Part shown: positions 56,246 through 64,000 of the stretch, piece after piece | How positions within the stretch are numbered: the stretch's first letter is position 1 | Layout: every line of letters starts with the position of its first letter | DNA from: Chinchilla lanigera | Taxonomy: Eukaryota; Chordata; Mammalia; Rodentia; Chinchillidae | Assembly (NCBI RefSeq): GCF_000276665.1 | Contig: NW_004955434.1 | Coordinates: 20,805,562-20,869,561 of the forward strand | Length of the DNA: 64,000 bases | Direction of reading: 5' to 3' | The notes under the pieces: generated by a model | Told to the model about the DNA's origin: nothing | The model's database searches: none | The model's input: the letters and a program-made list of their open reading frames with translations, nothing else | Position numbers and translations under genes: made by a program

Positions 56246-58534
56246 AGAACCTGAATGTCAGGTATGGCATTTAAAAGAGCCAGGAAGCTATTCAGGAGTG
56301 CTCATGCACCTGAGGAAAAGGCTGAAGATACGTAGCTGAGATAGCGTTTTTTATAAAGAGTTGTCGCATTGCCCACCTCAAATTCCGTTGCTTAGCCTGG
56401 AGACAGTTCCCTTACTCCTCCCAGGAGAACAGCTTCGCAGGTCTTCCAGCCCTGACTGAGCAAATGGGCTAGGTCCGTGAGGGGAACCTATGGCCCGGGG
56501 GCCACAGCGAACTGTCTGAAAGCTCTGCAAGGTTCGCCAGCACTGACCGAGGCCTTCTCTCCTAAAGGAGCTCCCCACACTCTGGGTTGGTTCACAGCGA
56601 AATGAGAACATTGCTGCTCCTTTCACAGCACATGCAGTGGTGCTTCGTCCTACTCAGCTCAGCCCCAAGGCCCCCAGGACCTTCTTCAGCTGAGTGGAAG
56701 GTCATCCGCATAGTCGCGGGCAGGCTTTGCGTTCAGGTACCTCTCCGTTGTTGAGACATCCAACTAAGTGAACGAGAGAGGAATGAAAAATAACAAGGGT
56801 TCGGAAGAGGAGGAGAGAGCTCAGGAAAGGCAGTCATGAAGGTGTAAATCAGCTAGTGCTGCTGAAACAAAAAGCATGAAGACAAGCCTGTGTAATGAGG
56901 GGAATGGGGGCATTTTTATGGCTTTGAACGGATTTAGCGGTGAGACTTTACTGTTAATAATCATGGAGTCCATTTGTAATTGTGACCCAGGTGTGGAATG
57001 TCCTGCTGTCCTCATGCCCCCTGCCAAGCCGTCTTCCTTTTCTCCCACGGCCTTTCGCTCTTCCTTCCTCTGACAGACCTTCACGGGTGGGGCTTCAGGG
57101 AGGGCCAGCTCCCTTCCCAAGCTCTCTGCCCGTTCAGACAGTTACCTTGCCCCACACCAATAAAGTGATTTAGCCTGGGCCTGTGGGGATGTAAATCTTT
57201 CAGGGACTATTTATACATCAGTTGAATATTTTTATTTTCCTGTCCAAATGTCCCCTATGTGTCCATCACTGTTGTAAAAGGTGGCTTGCAAAGATTTTTT
57301 CCCCTATTACTTTGTTCAAGTTCATCCTCATGTGGAGCCCCATTTGTTTGTAAAGCAATATGAAACTGGGTTCCTTGCAGCCACGGTGGGAAGAAGCAGA
57401 TCTGGAGTGGCCCGCTCCTGCCCCCACCCCTCCCGACAGACCCTGAGGGGCCTCCCAGAGCAGAGTTTTAAAAGCCACCTTTTCTCAGGTACCTGGAGAA
57501 TTTGATTATAACAATTGCGAGTGATATTTATCAAACTACCTACATGGCCTACGATAGGCCAATGGCTCTCCGTGCGCGTCCCAGCAATCCCGCGGCAAAG
57601 TGCTTGCATGCTGGGACCCAGTGCCCAGCTCTGGCGCAATGCGTTAACAACGGGGAAGTAGGGCAGGGGAAGATGCCCCTCAAGTGTCTGTAATTCAGCA
57701 ACTGCATTTAAAAGTCTATAAACTTAAAAGACAATATTAGGGAAATGGCGTGAGGCTTTTTGAGTATGTACAATGGTGGTCTTCATAGTATCATTTATTG
57801 GAAAGCTTTTATTTCTTATTTTGCGGGTTCAGCCTCAAATTTATTCTGTACTATTAGTGAAACAAAAGGTCTTCTCAAAAGCCTTCACCTCAGAAAATAA
57901 TTTTAAAAATGACAAACAGATCGTTTACCTACATGAGGAAAATAAGCGACTTCCAAACACATTTTGTGCTGTTAATGTAGACAAGCTTGGTAGCACAAAG
58001 GCCTGGAGTGTTTTTTTCTCTCCTCTTTCTTTTCTTTTTGAGAGCTAGTCTTTAATAGTCTCACAACAAATCCTTTCCCCTAGTGATTCTGACAAAGGCC
58101 TCACCCCAGTTACCTGTACAGATTTTAGGGACATTCCACAATTTATATTTCCGTTGTCTCCTAGGAACTCCCTCATGAGTCCAAGTTAGCGAAGCTTCCC
58201 TGCATGTTGCCTTTAGCAGAAAGTTTTAGAAGAGAAGGCTTCATTACCCTGAGAACAGAGGCACTTTAGAAAAGTAAACTCCGCAGTGTGGCCCGACACT
58301 CTTCTTCCCCTTTCCACTTACGGAATCAGACACAGGCCAGTGCGTTACTCGTGCAAAGTGCCAGCGCCCATGAGGTGACAGGTGTCACAGCTCCTGCCAT
58401 GCCGAGAAATAGAGCCCGCTGAGCCAGCTGTGCTTATTCTCTGTGTGTCCACGCCCTCAACTCCACCCCAAAACGGGGAACACCAGCGGGACCCCGGGCT
58501 GACACCATGCACCGATTCACTCAACCAGTGTTTC
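56246..58534. other. Unclassified, no gene seen
   Basis: About 2.3 kb. 56820-57180 ends with 'caccaataaagtgattt', a polyadenylation-like signal that could mark an LTR or transcript end, but nothing else supports it. 57540-57670 is CpG-richer. Open frames up to 103 codons overlap on both strands. Confidence 0.35.
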
Positions 58535-59050
58535 CAGAACACGAGCCAGCAAGTTCTGAAGGTGCCACGTTGACAGTAAGGCAGCACCGTCCTTCACAAC
58601 CCTGACAGTCTATGGGGAAGACGGTGACAAGAAAAACTATCATAAACACATGTGCTGTACAGCGCTACAGGGATGCAGGAAAGACCTCCCTTTCCCTGCA
58701 GTGGTCTCTGGCTGCGACCTAAAGGCCGGGAGGCATTTGCCAAGTGGCCAAGTATGCAAAGTGTATCCCAGGGATAGGACAGAACGTGGAAAGGCAGAGA
58801 GAATTACGTACTCATCAAGTGTCTGTAACATGGGGCTCTGGGTGCTAAGAACAAGACAGAATCTAAAGCAAAGTCCCAGGTGCCAGGACACTCCCGTCCT
58901 AGTAGAATGTGCTGTGTTCCGTATGGACAGATTGTTGAGTGTGTCGGAGGGAAAGAGTGAAGATTGCGCTGGGGATTCAGGTGAGTCTCACCTAAAGGGA
59001 CTTGACAGGCAAGCTCAGGAATTTGAACTTTGACCTCTAAGGTGATTCTC
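58535..59050 (-). mobile_element. L2 LINE 3' region, antisense
   Basis: Reversed L2: 'cagtctatggggaagacggt', 'gcgctacagggatgcaggaa', 'gggaggcatttgccaagtgg', 'gataggacagaacgtggaaa', 'ctaaagggacttgacaggca' and 'gaatttgaactttgacctct'. A 127-codon plus-strand frame within it is chance. Confidence 0.7.
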
Positions 59051-59924
59051 GGGTGTTGACTACATTATCCTTTGAAGGGCAGGATTGATGATGACTTCCT
59101 GTGTGATGAAATTAAAACCACATGCTGTATGTGAAAGCTAACTACATTCATCCTGGCATCTTCGTGAGCAAAAGTCCCTGAGTTGATTTCGCTATCCTGT
59201 GTTGTGTGAATATTAAAACGTCGCACCATGGCCCGCAAGAGGATGTAATGTGGAGACCAGTTAGAGAGAGAGCAGGACTTATAGGTAACAGTTACCAAGT
59301 AGTGGCCTTGTGCACTGGTTTTGGACTTGAACCTGAGGCCCTGCTGCCTGTCAGAGGCCTGGAGTGTGCACGTAACTACACCTGACGCAGGAAGTGGAGA
59401 GCAGCAAATGCTCTATAAGCCACAGTGGTGTTCTGCTGAGTACTTTACACATTCCCAGAGCAATGCTTTGCTTCTGTGCAAAACCTGGAAATACGTCATA
59501 TAGCAGCCAATATTTTACACTTAGTCTGCAAGCAAGGTTTAAACTTGTTGACTATCGTGTGCCTCCATCCTGTCCTTTCCTGCTATCTTGTAATTTCTTG
59601 AAAGTGCCCCCCACACAACTTTCCACAGAGATGACTTGTTTTTTTAATGGAAGTCACTTTAGTAGTTCAGCAAAGTGTTTTTTATGTTATTTATATGCAC
59701 AATGTGCCGTTTCTGGCCAACACCCAACAAAACATGCACATCCGTTCTTGAGTACTACTGCAGGGCACTACCTTTAACCAAAGGCCTGAGTTAAAAGTAG
59801 AGTCCTCAGACCTAACAAGGTTCCTTATTTATGTGCAATGCACTTTATTTTTAAATAGCTTCTTGGTTTATGAAGATTGACCTCACAACATTGACTACAC
59901 ATAGCTCTCTAAGCATTTCTTACA
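59051..59924. other. Unclassified, no gene seen
   Basis: No recognised family. A 127-codon frame at 59394-59777 has no domain. Confidence 0.4.
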
Positions 59925-60103
59925 TTTTTTGGTGCATCAAAATCTCCTGTACAAACACAAATCGCTGGGCTGTCCCCTCAGGACTAATTCAGCAGGACTA
60001 TTTCAGCACTCCGGAGTAGAGGCGGAGAAGTTATGTTCTTAACAAATGCTCAGGCAACGGTGATGCTCTTGTTTATCCTGACAGTGCTTTGAGAACCACG
60101 CAT
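59925..60103. mobile_element. MER5-type hAT-Charlie element
   Basis: 'tggtgcatcaaaatctcctg', 'ggactaattcagcagga', 'ggtgatgctcttgttta' and 'gctttgagaaccac' follow the MER5A order, ending in the inverted-repeat 'gagaaccac' block. Confidence 0.6.
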
Positions 60104-60231
60104 CTTACACTCCAAGTTTACCTTACTCGTTTAAGCAGTCTTTGTAAGCTGTGGCCTCAGATGCTGATCAGAGATTAGGTTAGGTTCTCAAGGCATTAGT
60201 CAGGTAAAGCTGTGAGTTAATGTCCTTTTAG

Positions 60232-60402
60232 TAGCCTGATACCCACGCTCTGGCTGCATGTGAGAAATACCTTTTAAAAAATACAGATCTCTGGGACTCA
60301 CTTGAGTAAGACACTAGACATTGGACCAAATGCCAGTATTTAAAAACAAAGATTCTCCCGGTGGTTGTAATGTGCATCCATGAAGTTGAGAACCACAGCT
60401 TT
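60232..60402. mobile_element. MER5-type hAT-Charlie element
   Basis: 'cgctctggctgcatgtgaga', 'aatacctttttaaa'-like and 'aatacagatctctgggactc' open it, and 'gatgaagttgagaaccac' type sequence closes it near 60380-60395. Palindromic MER5A ends are recognisable. Confidence 0.65.
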
Positions 60403-60689
60403 AAATCACTGTTGGATTAAGTTAGGAAGACATGATCGTGTAACTTGCCTTGGGTGAGTTGACAGCATTTCTAAATGTGTCTGACAACTGGTATCACCTT
60501 TGAAAAACTCATTTCCTATCTCTACTGCCAGTCTAGGAGAATCACTCTCTGCAGGAGCAGCTGTTCCCTCAAACAAGTGGCACACCCTTTGCAGTCACTG
60601 GAGACCCCCTGGAGTCCCCTGTTAGAAGGTGATCTTCCTGAAGGCAGTGAGTCACAGTGCCTAAAGAATAGGGTTTAACGAGATTTGAA

Positions 60690-60885
60690 GGAACAAGTAG
60701 AACAGATTTGTTGTCTGTGCAGTCCATCTGGCTCTGCCATTTATGAGCCCTGGACAGTGGACATGTAATTTAGTCCCAGTGAACTGCCTTTCCTTCTCTA
60801 GAAATAGGACATCTCATGCAATAGTTGTGAAGCTTAAAAGACATGTTCACAGCACTTCTGGAGGTGCAAAGCATGTAGTAAGCGA
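60690..60885 (+). mobile_element. MIR SINE, sense
   Basis: 'gtccatctggctctgccatt', 'tatgagccctggacagtgga', 'aatagttgtgaagcttaaaa' and 'ggtgcaaagcatgtagtaag' follow MIR in sense. Confidence 0.65.
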
Positions 60886-61054
60886 TTCGGTAAATGGGGA
60901 CAATTTTTACTTTGCGTTAATTTGTCAGTGAACTCACTGCATGTTCTCCGACATTATCATTACCTGACTAGGTCATAGTTGATCCGTTGCTTCCTAGACA
61001 GTGGCTGTAATGTCTGCTTTGGGCATGGATGCCCATATTGTCTTTTGTGTGGTC

Positions 61055-61222
61055 TCTACCTATTCCAGCATCACGTGGGAACTTGTCAGAAATGCAGATT
61101 CATGAGCAGCACACTAGACCTACTGAATCAAAACCCTGGAGTGAGGCCCTCCGATTGTGTGTCACCAAGCCCTCGGGTGATATGAACACACACTGAACTT
61201 TGGAAAACACTGACTGGAGAAA
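61055..61222. mobile_element. MER5A-type hAT-Charlie element
   Basis: 'ccagcatcacgtgggaactt', 'gtcagaaatgcagattcatg', 'tagacctactgaatcaaaac', 'caccaagccctcgggtgata' and 'actttggaaaacactg' are the MER5A blocks in order. Confidence 0.8.
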
Positions 61223-61500
61223 TCACCGCTTGCAAGACACCACAGCCTGCTACACATTCTCAAATTTATTTGGACCACTGGATCCTAACCAGAGGAGAGA
61301 AAGATGGCACCCCTTTGCTACAGTAATCTATCAGATCTCTGGGGACATAAACATTTGAAAAAGCAGCCCAGAATTTCTGACATTCCCATGATCCTTGTTT
61401 TGAGAATTACTTTTTCCCATTAAAAAATTTGGCTTTAGGCTGTAACTTTGGAAGCATTTCAGAATCATCCAATCTAATTGTAAAAATTATTAAGACAATG
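61223..61500. other. Unclassified, possibly more hAT-like sequence
   Basis: 'ttggaccactggatccta' and 'ttgttttgagaattact' hint at another MER5-like remnant; not called. Confidence 0.3.
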
Positions 61501-61590
61501 GGGCTGGAGCTGTAGCTCAGTGGAAGGAGTGTTTAGCTAATCTGCATGAGGGCCTGTATTTGATGCTCCAAGTGTCCAATACAGAGAGAC
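61501..61590 (+). mobile_element. ID-type SINE, diverged, sense
   Basis: 'ggggctggagctgtagctca', 'gtggaaggagtgtttagcta' and 'gagggcctgtatttgatgct' match the ID/tRNA SINE layout. The tail runs into a GA-rich tract. Confidence 0.8.
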
Positions 61591-61712
61591 AGAGATAGAG
61601 ACAGAGACAGAGACACAGAGAGACATAGAGCGAGAAGGAGGGAGGAGGAGGAAGAAGGGAAGGAGGAAGAGAGAAAAGAAAGGAAAAGGAAAGAAAAGAA
61701 AAATAAAGAAGA
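61578..61712 (+). repeat. (AGAGAC)n / GA-rich tract
   Basis: Tandem agagac units followed by ggag/gaaa purine-rich sequence, grown from the SINE tail, as at 40.1 kb. Confidence 0.9.
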
Positions 61713-62435
61713 ACTTGGACAATCTAGGATACTCTCTACTCCCCAGGTTCATAACCATGATCACACCTGCAAAATCCCTTTGCCATTAGGACATAGATAT
61801 CTTGGGGTGGGACATGTTCTGCTAACCACATCTCCATTTGGTGAGCACTCAGCTGCCATTTTAGTAGATGTTTTCGTGTATGTGATGGATAGACATCAAT
61901 CTCAGTAAGGGCAAACTTTTTTCTCTTAAGGGTCAAATCCTCTCTAAGGACTGTCAACTTTTTGTTTCTCTCCATTTTAATTTTTTGTTGTTGTTGTAGG
62001 TTTATATAGTTACCTGGGAAAAATATTTAGCCTCACTAAAGCTGGAAACTCCCTTGCCTCTGCTTTGGTTTGAAAGTTAGAGAAATATTATGTCTTCAGT
62101 TTACAATAGTAAAATTGTGTACAATAACACAGTGATTAAGATTATTTTATACTTACTCAATTCTAAAAATTAGAAGACTGAGTCCACATAAAAGAAATAG
62201 AAAATATAAACATGATTCAAAGGGAAATTTCTAAATGTTCACTGTTAGTTTAAATCTCAGCTACATTTATCAAAGACATGTTATTCATATTTTTTGCCCA
62301 CCATTTTTTATTTGTGTTAATAAAATTATGAACATGTAATTTAATCACAAGTTCCTAAAAACAAAGAAGTTTTCATTAGAGTCAGAGAAGTATAAAAGAA
62401 GAGACAGTAGAGATCTGAAGTGTGAGAGGAGTTGA
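61713..62435. other. Unclassified, no gene seen
   Basis: AT-rich, no recognised family; contains a short TTG repeat at about 61986-61998. Confidence 0.4.
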
Positions 62436-62437
62436 AC

Positions 62438-62805
62438 ATCAATTGCTGGCTTTGAAACCAGAGGAAGAGGCCACAAGCCAAGAAATGCAGTGGTATTTAG
62501 CAGATAAGAATTGCCCTTAATAGACAGCCAGCAAAGAAATGTAGGCATTCATCTTACAGCAAGGAGCTGTATTTTTCCAACAGCCTGAAGAAACAAGGAA
62601 GCAGATTCTCCCCTAATGCCTCCAGAGGAAGTGAATCCGTGCCAGTGCCTTGATTCGGGTCTTGTGAGTCACTAAGAAAGGGAAGAGCTAATCCATTCTG
62701 TTTCTGAACTTCTGACCTATAGAATTGTGAAAGACTATTTTTGTGCTGTTTTAAGTTACTGTATTTGTAGTAATTTGTTATGGTAACATTAGAAAATTGA
62801 CACTG
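62438..62805 (+). mobile_element. MLT1-type LTR, sense
   Basis: 'ggaagaggccacaagccaag', 'gcagattctcccctaatgcc', 'tccagaggaagtgaatccgt', 'gtgccttgattcggg', 'gttttaagttactgtatttg' and 'atggtaacattagaaaattg' follow MLT1 to its 3' end. Confidence 0.85.
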
Positions 62806-62832
62806 AGTAAAATGTGTCAATATCTTTAAAAA

Positions 62833-63605
62833 GTCATTAGTCATTCAAGAAATGCAAATTAAAACAACACTGAGATTCCACCTCACCCCAGAAAGAATAG
62901 CTATCATCAAGAAATCAACTAATGACAAATTCTGACAGGGCTATGGGGAAAAAAGAATCCTTCTCCAAAGTTGGTGGGAGTGTAGACTGATGAAACCACT
63001 GTGGAAATCAATGTGGAGATTCCTCAGAAAACTAGGACTAGAGGTCCCACTTAACCCAGCTATTCCCCTTCTGTGTACTTTCCCAGAAGAATTAAAAACA
63101 TCATACCACAGCAGTATATATGCACCTATGTTTATAGCAGCACAATTTATAATAGTGAAGTCTTGGAAACAACTCAAATGCCAGTCCACTGAGGAATGGA
63201 TAAAAAAGGTGTGATATTTTTATATAATGGAGTACTACTCTCAGCTATAAAAAGGGTAAACTTGAGGCTTTTAGAGGTAAATTGATGCAACTAGAGACCA
63301 TACTCATAAGTGAAATAAATCAGACCCACATGTGTATACATCATATTGTCTCCCTAATGTAAGAAACTGAAAGAGTAAACAAGATCCAAAATTTACAAAA
63401 GATATTGTGAAAGGGAGAAAAACTACTCAAAAGGTAAGAACAACTGGGATGGGAGAAAGGAAAAAGAAGGAAAGGAACAGAAAAAATATATATATTATAT
63501 ATATATTATATATACACGCACAAAATAACTAAGATAATTATACTAGTAATTTCTGTATCATTGTTTTTAATGTTTTTTCTTCTGTAAAATAAAAAGTCCT
63601 GAAAG
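62833..63605 (+). mobile_element. 5'-truncated L1, ORF2 C-terminus and 3' UTR, sense
   Basis: Collinear with 33.6-34.4 kb: 'gaaatgcaaattaaaacaac', 'ctcaccccagaaagaatagc', 'ggaaatcaatgtggagattc', 'catcataccacagcagtata', then the purine-rich and (TA)n 3' UTR. It lacks the about 147-base segment equivalent to 34261-34407; the join reads aatttctgtatc. A possible TSD, aaaaagtc, lies at both edges. The frame at 62990-63211 is a C-terminal ORF2 remnant. Confidence 0.85.
63486..63517 (+). repeat. (TA)n microsatellite in L1 3' UTR
   Basis: About 30 bases of ta and att units within the L1 3' UTR, the counterpart of the TA/CA tract at 34214-34230. Confidence 0.85.
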
Positions 63606-64000
63606 ATTAAAAAAAGTCCACATATAGTTTTATATTCAAGAAAAAATTCTGCATAAATGAATGTGAAATAAACACATTTTCAGATAAATGAAAGCTGACA
63701 GAATTTGATGCCAGAAGACATACACTATAAGAAATGCTGAAAGACATTCTTCAGGATAAAGGACAATGACAGCAGCTATAATTCTAGATCACAAGGAAAA
63801 AAATGAAAACACTAAAAATGATAAATATACTGGCAAATACAAAAGACTGTTTTCTTAATTTCTTTAAAATTTAAATGATTTATTTTAAAATTCCAACATC
63901 ACACTATGTGGTAAATATATAAAAACACTACTACAAAGGGTAGAAATGTTAATGAAATGATATCACTACTTCTTATGATGGAATGTGATGTTAGTTCTAA
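63606..64000 (+). mobile_element. Old L1 (L1M-type) 3' UTR, sense, runs off the edge
   Basis: 'gtgaaataaacacattttca', 'gataaatgaaagctgacaga', 'atttgatgccagaagacata', 'cactataagaaatgctgaaa', 'gacattcttcaggataaagg' and 'aaatatactggcaaatacaa' follow an old L1 3' UTR. It continues to the end of the window. Confidence 0.8.

Noticed and set aside
57155..57175. Polyadenylation-like AATAAA suggesting a gene end
   Set aside because: A single hexamer in AT-rich mammalian DNA is common, and no coding exon or repeat support was found upstream.
1..64000. CRISPR array, operon, phage or plasmid system
   Set aside because: The sequence is mammalian-like, with SINEs, LINEs and LTRs throughout. There are no regularly spaced direct repeats with unique spacers and no tightly packed coding frames.

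Overview
This window looks like gene-poor mammalian nuclear DNA, intergenic or deep intronic, from a rodent. The rodent call rests on three things. There are several ID-type SINEs (tRNA-derived, with A- and B-box and an A-rich tail) and B1-type 7SL-derived SINEs, two of them with clean target-site duplications (TSDs). There is also a composite B1-ID element. The wording of the ID copies is unlike squirrel copies I know and suggests a hystricomorph such as a guinea pig or mole-rat relative; that species-level guess is weak. I found no protein-coding gene, rRNA, tRNA gene or CRISPR array that I can support. The open frames of 60-189 codons are chance or repeat-derived: they have no recognisable domains and often overlap equally long frames on the other strand.

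Layout. 1-4.5 kb: a long sense L2 copy, an antisense L2 copy, an antisense B1, and an antisense old L1 split by a rodent L1 3' end. 4.5-9.1 kb: mostly unclassified sequence with one B1, one ID and a CTCF-like site. 9.1-19 kb: old L1 pieces, MIR and L2 copies, three ID elements, a MaLR-type LTR and a CTCF-like site. 19-32 kb: a GC-rich CTCF-like site, a solo ERV-type LTR, old L1 and L2 pieces, MaLR/MLT1 LTRs, MIRs, a small CpG-rich patch and microsatellites. 32-35 kb: a 2.4 kb truncated L1 whose 3' UTR is interrupted by an L1 3' end in the opposite orientation. 35-45 kb: LTR remnants, antisense L1s, SINEs, a long GA tract, a decayed mariner-type transposase end and a Tigger-type element. 45-64 kb: hAT/MER5-type elements, two more truncated L1 3' ends, L2, MIR and MLT1 copies, and a further L1 at the right edge.

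Nothing here forms an operon, defence locus or other multi-gene system. The most interesting items are the mariner transposase remnant near 40.6-40.9 kb with its conserved C-terminal motifs, the nested and inverted L1 arrangement at 32.3-34.7 kb, the L1 3' UTR length variants, and three CTCF-like motifs that could matter for chromatin architecture. Family names come from memory of the repeat consensus sequences, without alignment, so boundaries are approximate (about 10-40 bases) unless a TSD is given.
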